The notes beneath the pieces are model-generated. The model did not search any database. It had not been told where the DNA came from and saw only the letters and a program-made list of their open reading frames with translations. Positions 12,841 to 27,813 of a stretch of DNA of 64,000 nt are shown piece by piece (position 1 is the first letter of the stretch; each line of letters begins with the position of its first letter). The position numbers and the translations under genes were made by a program. Source of the stretch: Ampullaceana balthica (taxonomy: Eukaryota; Mollusca; Gastropoda; Lymnaeidae); the NCBI GenBank assembly GCA_944989445.1, contig CALYLW010000285.1, positions 1,025,299-1,089,298 of the forward strand, read 5' to 3'.

Positions 12841-15760
12841 GAATACCCACGGAGATTGCCAACCCTTCCCCTCCTCCAGCCTCGCGACAACATTGGTTCT
12901 TGTTTTTGTCTTCCTCGAATCATTTCTTATAACCTTAAGAGTATGTGCCCATTAAAAATGCATGTTGTCACTTAGAAGATTAACACTCATAAAAAAATTA
13001 CACAGTCACTAATATCCCGAAAAGTAAGCGCGACATTGAATAGCCTAGCGCGTGATGAAAGACATACCAACCAGGAGCGGCCTCGCAGCTGGGGCAATCA
13101 CCCCAGGCCCCGCGCTTAGGGTGGGGGCCGAGTTTCAGACTTGAGACTATATTTTAGTAACAAATGAGCCGGCAGATATTGCACCACTGAGTTTGCCCAA
13201 GAATTGATCTAATCTAAGGGTGCCCCGCGGGGTCATTGTTGCACCAGGCCTCGCGCGTACCTAACGCAGCCTCTGATACCAATAATCGTCTTTAAGCACA
13301 GCTCGATATGTTCTACAAAGCTTACACTGTTAAAATGAGGAGTAGATAAAAATGATAAAGAGAGGTCAAATGTATAATTGTGTTTACATTGTGTGTCAGT
13401 GGTAGGAATGTGTCCACATAGGAGGGGGGGCGGGATCCGAGTTTGGTAACACAATCTATTTACAGACAGCATTTTGAGTTGTTTTTTTTTACTTTGGGGT
13501 CATCTAACCCCAAAGTCTAACAACCCAAAAACACAAGAATCCTTTGCCCTAACAACCCCTAGCCTAAAACCTTGATATGCTCTCAGCTTTGGAAGCCGGT
13601 TTCTTTCAGAGTTTATCCAGTTGCAAGTTCCCATTCCAAATAGGCGAGGATTGATCTAAGCTCAGTTTTCAAAGGACTTTAGAATCGCAGAAGCTAGGCA
13701 AAGTAAATAAACAGATAATAATAATAATACAGAAAGAAAGAAGTTTCTACAACTTATCCAGTGACGTCATTTTTTAAAAGTTTTCAAACCAACTCGTTTC
13801 AATCAAAAAGTCAGAAGAAAAGATCTTTTGAAAAAATAAATGTATTATTATTCTGATTGCTGTAAAATTAACTATAAAATTTTGTGCATCTGTGTGTTTG
13901 CGTTTTGAACACGTGTACAGTACATGACGTGTACATTGCGGATCCCATACAATATGTGTACTTGGCTGTGACGCCGTCCTGCCTGCCGCGAGTCTGCAGT
14001 ATTTGTCACATAATAACATATCCCCCCGATAGATCTCCATCTCAACCATCACAGAGGACGACGCGCCTCGTCTGTCATCCTTCATGCATCACCCAGCCAA
14101 AACAGAACTACACATACACATACAGGAGAAGTGTGTGCGCCCGGTGCTCCAGTTGTTGACATTCTATAATTATTCGCCACATAACACGTACAATATGTTC
14201 AGCATCATAATATTATCGAATGCCATACTTTTTGTTATATTTAAACCTGATGTAAAATAATAATTTAAAAAAAAACACGAAATACAAGAGTGACGTTGAA
14301 CGCCATTCAGCGATATCTCGTGTCAATGACTTTTGCTATTCCGTTGTTGTTTTTTTTTCTTCAGATGTTATGGGGGCGAACGAACCCTATTTCTTTGGAA
14401 AGCTGGGTCTCCGCCTATGCTAAACTCTTATGTTCTGACGTCATTGATTTAGCATTTTTTAGACTACGGACTAAAACGGGAATGAGGAGCAATGAAAACT
14501 GTTATGCTATTATTATTATTATTATTATTTTTAAAGAAAAAAATATTTGTAATCCACGGGATATGTTTTCTCACTCCGCAGTGCACTGGCATTTTGGAAA
14601 TCCCAATTCGGTAATAATAAACAAATAAATTAATTTAATAACGTATGAGAATAAATAATGGACGCTAAACTTGGAAACGCGTTTTTGTTTTTGTTGAAGA
14701 TTCGGTAATAAAGTGATGATTCAGAAATCGTAAAACATACGTGCAGAAACCTGAAAAACAAACATTCTACCAGTTTAACAAGTATCGACAATGATTTCCA
14801 CCAAGTCGAAACTTGTTGTCCCCCCCCCCTCCCCCCGAAAACTTATGTAAATTTTTATGAACTCGATCTCAAATATGAAACCACAAAATTCCAAGTCAGA
14901 AGGGTTACATAACTCCCGTTCGTCGTAACCTCATTTTTAGTACTTTCAACGAAAAACATATTTTATCCCAGGGGCGTATCCAATGTTTTTGGGAATTGGA
15001 TAAGTGCACGAAACACGGAACCAAAAACAAAGCAAATGACAGAAACAAAAATAGCACAAAATCATGTTTTTTCATATATTTTTTTTAAGAAGAGGAGAGC
15101 GAACATGAAATGGCTTATTTCCCTTTACGTAGACACCACACTAATTGAACCAAAGATCAATGTAAATAGATGTGACATTACTGTTGATGAAATATCTATA
15201 CCATTGCTTGACCATTGTCTTAGGGTAAAGATTGTAGTACGATCTGTACCTTGTATCATTATTATTACTATTACTATTGTTATTATTATTATTATTATTA
15301 TTAATTCTACATGTCTCAAAGTTACAGCATGAACAAATATTGTCAAGAGTCTTGAACATTTCCTCGATGTTTATTTTTTTATTTTAATTTTCGCCATCAG
15401 CATCATATAGCTAGACTGTACTATCATCAATGTGATTACAATTAATTTTTTTAGCAATCATCCTCATCCTGATCATTATCATCCATTTCATGGATTTGTT
15501 GAATGTTCCCTTCCCCGTGATGTCACTGTCTCAAATTTACCGTCTTGAAAGATTGTGAGGTTGCTCGCAAAAATACATTTTTTAAAAGGGTTTGGGGGGG
15601 GGGTGGTCCGAAGATTTTATTCGAGAGTAAAATGTCAAGCAACCAAATATCTGTATGAAAGTCAAAAAGAAAAAAAAATAGTGATATGATAAAATGATTA
15701 CATTGATGATTTTGCTTGTAATGTATTTTTTTTTCTTCTGGGTAACCTCTGAAATGAACA
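12841..15760. other. Non-coding DNA with microsatellites
   Basis: No gene supported. A GC-rich low-copy-looking patch at about 13072-13260 resembles repeat DNA but was not classified. TGACGTCA is at 13762-13769 and 14436-14443. (ATT)n tracts lie at about 14508-14530 and 15256-15303. Confidence 0.4.
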
Positions 15761-15914
15761 GCCGCGTACGCCCTTGTCCTATTGATAAACTCACTACAGC
15801 CGCGTACGCCCCTGGTCCTATTGATAAACTCACTACAGCCGCGTACGCTCTTGTCCTATTGATAAACTCACTACATCCGCGTACGCCCCTGGTCCTATTG
15901 ATAAACTCACTATT
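15761..15914. repeat. 38-bp minisatellite, 4 units
   Basis: Units begin at 15761, 15799, 15838 and 15876 with (G)CCGCGTACGCCC and end in GATAAACTCACTACA. Two variants (CCCTTGTCC and CCCCTGGTCC) alternate, which suggests the array grew by copying a two-unit block (inference). Confidence 0.92.
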
Positions 15915-15961
15915 TCGTAAAGTAAAGTATTTTACAAACACTTCACATTTTAGTTTAAAAC

Positions 15962-16590
15962 ACCACACCCGAAGGACACCTTGACCGTTCCCAAAAGACA
16001 CCATGACCTTAAACAATCCCTAAAAGACACTCTGATCTTAAACCATACCAAAAAGACACCCTGACCTTGAACAATCCCAAAAAGAAACCCTGACCTTAAA
16101 CAATCCCAAAAAGACACCCTGACCTTAAACAATCCCAAAAAGACACCCTGACTTTAAACAATCCCAAAAAGACACACTGACCTTAAACAATCCCAAAAAG
16201 ACACACTGACCTTAAACAATCCCAAAAAGACACCATGACTTTAAACAATCCCAAATAGACACCCTGACCTTAAACAATCCCAAAAAGACACCCTGACCCT
16301 AAACAATCCCAAAAAGACACCCTGTCTTTAAACAATCCCAAAAAGACACCCTGACTTTAAACAATCCCAAAAAGACACCCTGACTTTAACCAATCCCAAA
16401 AAGACACACTGACTTTAAACAATCCCAAAAACACACCTTGACCTTAAACAATACCAAAAAAGACACCCTGACCTTAAACAATCCCCAAAAGACACCCTGA
16501 CCTTAAACAATCCCTAAAAGACACCCTGACTTCAAACAATACCAAAAAAGACACCCTGACCTTAAATAATCCCCAAAAGATATCCCGACC
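15962..16590. repeat. 29-bp minisatellite, about 21 units
   Basis: The unit is GACACCCTGACCTTAAACAA followed by TCCCAAAAA. Units are in register at 29 bp through most of the array, for example 16113 to 16142. Point variants include ACACACTGA and TGACTTTAAA. The array starts 48 bp after the 38-bp array. Confidence 0.95.
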
Positions 16591-20290
<3,700 letters not shown>

Positions 20291-20360
20291 GGGCAGAGAT
20301 GGCGAACCTATGGCACGCGTGCCACATTCGGCACGCAGAGCCTCGTCAGCTGGCACAAGA
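20291..20360. mobile_element. hAT-like terminal fragment
   Basis: CAGAGATGGCGAACCTATGG followed by a palindromic CACGCGTG word resembles a common hAT-type terminal inverted repeat (recalled, not searched). No matching opposite end was found, so it may be a solo remnant. Classification is tentative. Confidence 0.3.
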
Positions 20361-20486
20361 CTAAAATATTGCTTAATCAAACCAGTTAAGTTAAGCCAAA
20401 CCCACATTTTCAGGTTTCACCACTGGTGTATGGGCGATGTTTTGGACCATGGACAACGCTGGCCGAGAGTGGAGGACGATGTGTTT

Positions 20487-20766
20487 GGGGCCGTCAATAA
20501 AGTACGTCACGCTCCAGAGGGGGGAGAGGGGGTGGAAGAAAGTGTGACAGTTTGTGACAGAGGGGAGGGGGTGGGTCCGGCCATGTTTGACGTCACGGTG
20601 TTTTATATTAAATTTTAATTATTTTGTTAATAAAAAAAACATTTTTTTTGTTGGAAAGTGTGACGTACTTTAGGGGGGGGGCAAGATTTGTGACAGTTTG
20701 TGACAGGTGGGGGGGGTGGGGGTAAAAATGGTCAAAAATAGCGTGATGTACTTTATGGATTGCCCA
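20487..20766. mobile_element. Harbinger-type MITE, copy 2 (280 bp, inverted relative to copy 1)
   Basis: The left end is GGGGCCGTCAATAAAGTACG and the right end is its imperfect complement ending in TTGCCCA; flanking TTT is at 20484-20486 and 20767-20769. The interior is the reverse complement of the 5620-5898 element, including the TGACGTCA core. Left and right ends have diverged from each other, so the copy is old. Confidence 0.82.
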
Positions 20767-20769
20767 TTT

Positions 20770-21390
20770 GGTCGAGAGTAGAGGTATTAATGAATCTGAA
20801 AAGCGTATATTAACTAATGAAAAGAAAACACTATTACCAAGAATGAATAGAAACGTTAATTACACACAAAAAAATAAATAATAATTAGCACGCGTACGTA
20901 GTAGTCTTATTAGAATCTGCACCACATCACAGAGCTGCCATATGTGGAAACCACGACAACATTCACTTCAATGACAGTTGATTAGTAAGTACCGGTACCC
21001 ATATTTAACACAACCTGAAAACATTCCGGGTAGTAATATAAAAAAAGTATGTGGAAAAAAGTTGCCGGTACGCCGTAACAGTTGCGTTCCGCTAGAAAAA
21101 AAAAGCACTGGCTAAGACTTAAACAGATATCTTTAAAAGATAAATTGCGTATCTAAATTAATGATGAAAGGGAGGCAACAACTTGAAAAAATACACGTCA
21201 ATCTTTATGCATTAATTCGATATTTATTGTTTATCTCGCTTTGACCGAGGCAAACCGGCAATTGTGATATTTTAAAAGAATTTCACATAACGTTTTTTAT
21301 CGTGGGTGAAGTTCGATTTATTGATTATTTTTGCTCCTATGTTCGCCAAGTTTATGTGGTATTGAATCGAAGAGATTCTTGGCTGTTGGC
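20770..21390. other. Non-coding AT-rich DNA
   Basis: I see no gene, inverted repeat or tandem array in this stretch. Confidence 0.4.
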
Positions 21391-21958
21391 AGTGGGTACT
21401 TAAGTACTTGGTGAAGTCGAGGAGAATGGCTGCTGTTGACAGGGGCTACTTAAGTACTTGGTGAAGTCCAGGGGAATCTTTGCTGTTGGCAGTGGCTACT
21501 TAAGTACTTGGTGAAGTTGAGGAGAATCTTTGCTGTTGGCAGTGGCTACTTAAGTACTTGGTGAAGTTGAGGAGAATCTTTACTGTTCGAAGTGGCTACT
21601 TAAGTACTTGGTGAAGTTGAGGAGAATTTTTGCTGATGGCAGTGGCTACTTAAGTACTTGGTGAAGTCGAGGAGAATCTTTACTGTTCGAAGTGGCTACT
21701 TAAGTACTTGGTAAAGTTGAGGAGAATTTTTGCTGTTGGCAGTGGCTACTTAAGTATTTGGTGAAGTTGAGGAGAATTTTTGCTGATGGCAGTGGCTACT
21801 TTAGTACTTGGTGAAGTTGAGGAGAATTTTTGCTGATGGCAGTGGCTACTTAAGTACTTGGTGAAGTTGAGGAGAATCTTTACTGTTCGAAGTGGCTACT
21901 TAAGTACTTGGTGAAGTTGAGGAGAATCTTTGCTGTTGGCAGTGGTTACTTAATTACT
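21391..21958. repeat. 50-bp minisatellite, about 12 units, indel-free register
   Basis: AGTGGCTACT-type unit starts fall exactly every 50 bp from 21391 to 21941. Each unit contains the overlapping palindromes ACTTAAGT and AAGTACTT within CTACTTAAGTACTTGGTGAA. Units come in subtypes (GCTGTTGGC, GCTGATGGC, ACTGTTCGA) that recur in interspersed order. Confidence 0.97.
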
Positions 21959-22838
21959 TAATGGTTTCTTTGATTGAGTTGACTACTAAGAGACTAACAA
22001 GTTGCTTCGGTCCTTGGACGCCTTGGTGAACTCAACTTTTTATGTCAAGGCAATACATTATATTGACACTATACCATACAGTTAAGTAGTAAATTAATAA
22101 TTTAGTTTTATTTTACTATTTGTAAGCTTTAGGAACCAGTCAAGTCAAGTTTGCTTTGAGACTTTACAATAAAAATTATAAAAATTTAAAAAAATTAAGG
22201 AAGTGAAGAGTGAAGAACAATTGCAAGAATTAGTATATCTTTTATCCTTACTTATCCAAAAATGACGGAAGTTTTCAAAATAAATACACAACAGATTAAA
22301 AAATAACGTAATACAGAACTTTTATTTATTTTAATTAATTTTTTATTTGATTCATTTATTATCACGTTGAACAATTGTTATGCGGAACGTTCGAAAAGTG
22401 TTATTTTTGGTGCAGTTATTTGGTGCGCTGCTTTCTAAAATTAGTAGGACTATAAAACAAAATCGATAGCAACGCCACCTAACTATAATTACATACATAC
22501 ATACAGACAACGGGAATTATGTATATTGATGTGAAAGTTAAGTCTCTAGACCTAATAAAATTTGCTGAATAATACTAGTAAAAAAATAAGTATACTAAAT
22601 CTGTACGCTTCTTTCAATTCCAACATTAATAAAAGTCGGTAAACAATTAATTTGAAGCCTTTTATTCTGAATGGCAGTATTTAATACCTTTCTAAAGATC
22701 ACATATTGATTTATTCAATTTTCCAAAAGTGGCTCAAATTCGCCAGATCTGATAGTATTAAAATTTATTTGAAATTAATCAAGTTCCTTTTCAAGCATCT
22801 TGATTTTTGGTACAAAAAAAATAAATCTTTTTTGTTCT
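21959..22838. other. Non-coding AT-rich DNA
   Basis: No coding seen. A short (CATA)n run lies near 22490-22505. Confidence 0.4.
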
Positions 22839-23280
22839 ATTTTAGTTACAAAATATAAAAACGGTTATATTCATTACTGGAGAATATTCAAAACTGACAA
22901 GAGTAACAACATTAGTTAAATCATTAAACCTTGAAACACTAGAGGATAGAAGAACCAAGAGTAAAGTAGTAATCATACATAAAGCAATTAACTCTAATTT
23001 AGAAATACAACACAAAGATAACTTAATACAACCCTCAGATAGACATAAGGATAAAAACACCTTTCTTATTCCGTATGCAAGAACAAACTCATACAAATTT
23101 TCGTTCTTCCCGTCCGGAATTCGGGAGTGCAATGGAACCTGAAGAAACCAGGAAAGCCAACACTTTATCAACATTTAAAACTCTAATAAGAATGCAGGAC
23201 TAAACACAAACACAAACATAAGCGTAGGACGCAGTAATCTTCTGTATTGAATGGGCGTCTGAAACAGATAAGATAAGGTT
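22839..23280 (+). pseudogene. CR1/L2-like LINE, C-terminal and 3' end fragment
   Basis: Plus-strand translation with a frameshift gives LNLETLEDRRTKSKVVIIHK, then YARTNSYKFSFFPSGIREC. Family knowledge: the 'YARTNxYKFSFFPxxIxEWN' type segment ends the reverse-transcriptase ORF of CR1/L2-like LINEs. The copy has a frameshift, stops and the conserved WN altered. The 3' end runs into ACAGATAAGATAAGG near 23265-23278, a short tandem tail of the kind these LINEs use instead of poly(A). Strongly 5'-truncated. Confidence 0.7.
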
Positions 23281-23314
23281 ATAAAAATTGTATAATCTTT
23301 AAATATTTTAAATA

Positions 23315-23690
23315 TCCTATATAATAAAATGCAAGTTTCTGTCCTTTCTGTCCATTTATAGCGATTGGTTCCTCAAACACATATGACTCCTACAGCCAAT
23401 CATATTGAACACGTTTACGCCATTTACGTGGACGTTCAAAACGAGTTATTTTCGGTACAGTATTTCTTCCAAGACTTTATTTTGAGTTATGCGCGTTTGG
23501 ATTTATAGCAACAAGCTCTGTTTTTACGAGTTATTTATTTAAACTATAATGAATAGTAATTTTGACGCGATGCACATGTAATGGCGGTCGAGACGGCTGT
23601 TGGAGGCGAGTTACAACATGCCACCGAACGGTGGCGGAACGTCCTTGGACGGGCTTGGTTGGTCGTATATATATAATACTAGGGGTTGTA
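23315..23690 (+). mobile_element. Short Helitron-like 5'-end fragment
   Basis: It begins A|TCCTATATAATAAAATGCA. Its body (GACGTTCAAAACGAGTTATT ... CAAGACTTTATTTTGAG) is closely matched by 59593-59940 and more distantly by part of the 4-kb element at 37268-41272 (around 37565-37635). It ends against the foldback element at 23691. No coding. Assignment to Helitrons rests on the TC start and that shared sequence. Confidence 0.45.
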
Positions 23691-24294
23691 GGGCGCCTAA
23701 GGCGCCCACTTTTTTGTCAAAACCCCAAGTAACTTATAATTAATAAATACGACATATTAAACTTCCTGATATGTGCACGAAGTATTTTAATAATTTTATA
23801 ATTATAAATCCTGAAATCCTATTTTTTACATCGCTCCCTTTTCCAAAATTAAGATATAAGCTAAAACAATTACGTCATATAATATATTTTTTACAGCGCG
23901 TCTTTCATTTGTAATTAATTTGCACAACTTTTGATGCACACATTTTATTACATATAACATCAAACAATGACGTCATATTAAATATTTTTACAGTGCCTAT
24001 CACCACACGATTTTTTAAATGCTATAGACTGTTGTACATCGTTCCTCAGCGTTCCGCATCCAACCTGTGACTTGGGCTTTTATATTATTTACAATAGCCC
24101 AAGTCGCTGGAAGGATGTGTTACGCTATGACGTCATTTTTTAGCTTATATTTTAATACAAGGTGTGCATCGGAAGGCGCGCAAAGAGGTGTGCAAAATAA
24201 ATATAAACTAAAGACGCGCTGTACTGTAAAAAATATTATATGATGTCATTGTTTTAGCTTATATTTTAATTTTTGAAAAGGGAAAGATGTAATA

Positions 24295-24307
24295 ATAGGA
24301 TTTGATG
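24295..24307. repeat. Left target-site duplication of the 24308-27736 LINE
   Basis: ATAGGATTTGATG, identical to 27737-27749. Confidence 0.92.
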
Positions 24308-24320
24308 CAACCGTCCGTCC

Positions 24321-26440
24321 TCATGTGACGATGGCGTGTACTCCTGCTCCTCTGCCCCTCCTGTCCTTTCTCCTGGCCCTTCTCTCTTCACTCAAAGCTA
24401 TGAGGGATGCTTCCGCGACATGAATGCCCTCACGCACTTTTGCCCGCCAGGAGGTGCGCTCCTCGGCAATGGTCTCCCACGTTTTATAGCCTATCTGTGC
24501 CCATAACTTTCTTGCAGACGTCCTTGAAGCGCAAGCAGGGGCGACCTCTTTTTCTCTTACCGGTTGCCTGCTCACCGTAAAGCATGGCTCTAGGAATGCT
24601 CTCCGAGCTCATCCTGTGGACATTACCTAACCACCGCAGGCACCTCTCACTCAGAATTGAGTTCATACTCAGCATATGGCTTCTTCTGAGTACCTCGACA
24701 TTGTTGATCTTGTCCTGCCACTTGATGCGTAGAATCCTACGCAAGCATCGTAAGTGGAAGCTGTTGATCTGCTTTGTTTGCTTAGCGTAGGTAGTCCAGC
24801 ACTCACTGCCATAGAGGAGTGTGCTGAGCACGCAGGCCTGGTACACAGTAATTTTCGTCCTATCTGTGAGCTGCGCATTGTTCCACACTCTTTGATTCAG
24901 CCTAGACATTAATGATGCGACCTTGCCGATTCTGGTTCCTATTTCCTTATCCAGGGAGAGTCTGCTTGTGATGTTACTGCCAAGGTAGGTGAAATCATCG
25001 ACGACGTCCAATGTGTTTCCCTCAATGGAGATTACTCGAAGGCGGTCAGTGCCTTGTCTCATAATGTTGGTAATTTTGCGGCTAATCGTTAAACCAGAAT
25101 CATTGCATGCCTCTGAGAACTTATTGACCAGCTGTTGGAGTCCTGCCTCTGTATGTGAGGTAAGTACTGCGTCATCCGCGAAAAGCAACTCTCTGATTAA
25201 TACATTTTCCAATTTGCTCTTCGCACAGAGCCGGCTGATATTATATAGGTTTCCATCCGTCCTGGTATGAATGTTTACACCCTCGGAGCATACCTCGATA
25301 GCATGTTGCAATAGCATCGAGAAAAAGATACGAAAGAGTGTTGGAGCCAGTACACAGCCCTGTTTGACTCCGCTACAAACTGGGAAGGGTTCTGAGGTGG
25401 CACCATCGAAGAGCACTGTGGAAGGACTCGATGATGGAGAGAAGCCGCGGCGGACATCCTATTTTTTCCAGTATACGTAGCAGACCCTAGCGGCTGACCA
25501 GGTCAAATGCCTTCGTTAAATCTATGAAGGCAATGAAGAGGGGTTTCTGTTGCTCCCGACATTTCTCTTGTAGCTGACGGAGTGAGAAAATCATGTCCAT
25601 GGTTGATCGGCCAGCCCGAAAACCACATTGTGATTCTGGGTATACATTTTGTGCCAGAATTTGCAGGCGTGCTAGGACCACTCTGGCAAAGGCCTTTCCC
25701 ACAATACTCAGTTAGGAGATACCACGATAGTTATTGCAAACACTGCGATCACCTTTGTTTTTGTAAAGTGTGACAATCTTGACGTCGCGCATTTCCTATG
25801 GGATGTGTCCGAGTTCCCAGCAATCGCATATGAGTTCGTGCAGAGGCTTCAGTAGTTCTGGTTTGCCGTACTTAACTACTTCTGCAGGAATGCCATCGTT
25901 ACCTGGAACTTTCCCATTGCTCAGATGATCGATTGCCTTACTAAGCTCCTCCAATGACGGTTGGGGCATCAAGCTGATCTAGAACTGGTAGTTCTGGGAT
26001 TCTGTATATGGCAGAGTCAGTTACTACATTCTGTGTCGTATATAGTTCTAGATAATGCTCAGTCCAGCGCCGCAACTGCTGGTCTCGTTCTGTAATCATC
26101 ACACCTGACTTTGACGTAATTGGAGCTGACTTTGATATCGTGGGTCCAGTGGCCTTTTTTATGCCTTCGTAATTTTTTTTTGATATCTCCTTGATCGGGG
26201 GCAGATTGAATGCTTTTACATAGGTCCACCCAATAAGTGTTGGCGCAAAAACGTGCAGTCTTCAGGGCTGTGTTTCTTGCATTTCTGAGACATTGTAGTG
26301 TGTCAGGTCCTGGGGCAGCTTTATAGGCCAAAAGGGATTTCTCTTTTTCTCCGTCACGGGCAACCCAATGGGCCTCGAACCCGTATGCATTTTTCTTTCC
26401 TTCCTCCCGAGGACGGCAAGAGAGGTGTTGTATATAGTGG
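24321..26440 (-). pseudogene. LINE reverse transcriptase, degraded
   Basis: Reading the minus strand: linker (KEKSLLAYKAAPGPDTLQ), then RT segments around PESQCGFRAGRSTMDMIFSL and FIDLTKAFD (25702-25487), SGVKQGCVLAPTLF and the catalytic LFADDAVL, then YLGSNIT and the C-terminal RRILRIKWQDKI...RWLGNVHRM...GKRKRGRPCLRFKDVCKK (25416-24484). The longest open piece is 310 codons; frameshifts and stops near 26230, 25980-25700 and 25420-25490 break the rest. The FADD catalytic box is intact. Inactive as it stands. Confidence 0.9.
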
Positions 26441-26658
26441 CTCGAAGATGGCACCTTGTTGTATCAGCTAAGCTGTTCCCCTGGTATCACCATCTGTGTG
26501 GAGAGAGAGGGCTTGCTGCCTGGGCAACAGCTGGTCTTCTTCAAAGCACTGCCTAGGTTATCGTGGCCTCCTTTTTTTCTGTATCCTCAATTAAAACCTG
26601 GAGAGGTCACTCCAGCTTCACTACAAGGTGTAAGCACAACACTTGAAACGACAGTAAG

Positions 26659-27736
26659 ATGATGTTCCACCATGACTCACCTGCCCCAGTAGGTAATGTG
26701 GATCAGAGATATCACCTCAACAAGCGAGCCAAAACCCAAGCACAATTTGAACAAATAAGAAACAGGTTGCCAGCACTTCGTTTGGCGAGCTGGAATGTCA
26801 GAACTCTGTGCACTGGTTTTAATTCTGACCCTTCATGTACAGAATATATAAGGAAGACTGCGGTCATTGACAGGGAAATTTCTCGATTCGGCATCGACAT
26901 TGCATGACTACAGGAGACGCGGCTGGCTGACAACGGCAAAGTGGTTGAGGCCAACTACACATTTGTCTGGCAAGGACTACCATCAGACAGACCAAGGCAG
27001 CATGGCGTTGGTTTTGCCATAAAAACTCTCTTATGTCTTATGTTGAATTGGCGGCACATGGCACTGAGAGGATGCTTGGCATTAAACTTTTAACATCATC
27101 GGGCGTAGCTCATATCCTCAGCCTGTATGCACCAACTCTCTGCTCTGAAGCAGAATTAAAAGACAACTTCTACTAGGCTCTTGACTCCGCAGTAGCAACT
27201 ATCCCCACACATGAGAGATTCTACCTCTTCGGTGACTTCAACGCTAGTGTGGGTTCTGATCACAATGCCTGGTCTACTGCCATTGGCTTACACGGCATTG
27301 GTAAAATGAATGACAACGGCCAGCGACTGCTCGAGCTGTGCAGTACTCACAATCTTTGCGTAACAAACACATTCTTCAAATGCAAGAACATACACAAAGT
27401 GTTATGGAGACACCCTCGCTCCAAGCACTGGCACCAGCTTGATCTCGTTCTCACCAGGCGCTCTGACCTGACCAGCGTGCTCCAAACACGCAGTTACCAC
27501 AGTGCCGACTGTGACACAGACCACTCCCTGGTCGTAAGTAGAGTCAAATTAATACCGAAGACATTGTGTCACTCTAAAATTAAGGGTAAAACTCGCATTA
27601 ACACATGCCATATCAGCTGCTCTGAGATCAGTGAACAGCTTAACACCAGGCAGCTCTTAAGGAAAATACCACATAGATAGCCATCCCCAATCCTCATGAT
27701 GTTATCGTCGCTGCGACAGAAAAAATTGATGCGACA
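26659..27736 (+). pseudogene. LINE apurinic-type endonuclease, degraded
   Basis: The plus-strand frame starts with LRLASWNVRTLC (motif WNVRT), then LQETRLADNGKV after an in-frame stop at about 26906, YAPT, GDFNASVGSDHNAW, HGIGKMNDNGQRLLELC, and the C-terminal DTDHSLVVSRVKLI (catalytic SDH-like box, here TDH). This order is that of exonuclease-endonuclease-phosphatase domains of APE-type LINEs. Stops near 26906, 27050 and 27176 and a frame change before 27249 disable it. Probable 5' UTR of the same element covers about 26460-26658. Confidence 0.88.
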
Positions 27737-27749
27737 TAGGATTTGATGA
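27737..27749. repeat. Right target-site duplication of the LINE
   Basis: ATAGGATTTGATG, identical to 24295-24307; beyond it the foldback right arm resumes. Confidence 0.92.
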
Positions 27750-27813
27750 TTTATAATTATAAAATACTTTTTACAACAGTCCCAGTGGGTGCCATAGGCG
27801 CCCTACAACCCCT

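Larger units (their letters stand above)
24308..27736 (-). mobile_element. RTE-like LINE with inverted 5' half (twin-priming structure)
   Basis: The reverse-transcriptase part reads on the minus strand (about 26440 to 24321) and the endonuclease part on the plus strand (26659 to 27736), with their 5' sides facing each other. Outer boundaries are fixed by a perfect 13-bp direct repeat. The total of 3429 bp is close to full length for an RTE-type element: a single ORF, APE endonuclease plus RT, and no gag seen. The 3' end (minus strand) finishes ...CATGAGGACGGACGGTTG with no poly(A). Inversion of the 5' segment is the recognised product of twin priming. The junction lies at about 26400-26460, inside the linker between the two domains. 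Confidence 0.85.
23691..27813. mobile_element. Palindromic foldback/MITE-like element, interrupted by a LINE
   Basis: The ends AGGGGTTGTAGGGCGCCTA and its complement, ending CCTACAACCCCT at 27813, are terminal inverted repeats. Complementarity continues inward for hundreds of bases: ATAAGCTAAAACAATTACGT near 23871 pairs with sequence near 24243-24270, and ACTTGGGC pairs with GCCCAAGT around a ~19-base loop near 24087. Removing the LINE and one TSD leaves about 681 bp that would fold on itself, with one arm longer than the other. No transposase is encoded. The superfamily is undetermined: the ends look hAT-like, but no 8-bp TSD was found. Confidence 0.75.

Noticed and set aside
13072..13260. 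GC-rich patch possibly from a zinc-finger/hAT-type element
   Set aside because: The word composition is suggestive, but neither coding nor paired termini could be shown.
15582..16016. 144-codon antisense frame
   Set aside because: It runs through the 38-bp minisatellite and a homopolymer; the repeated peptide is a by-product.
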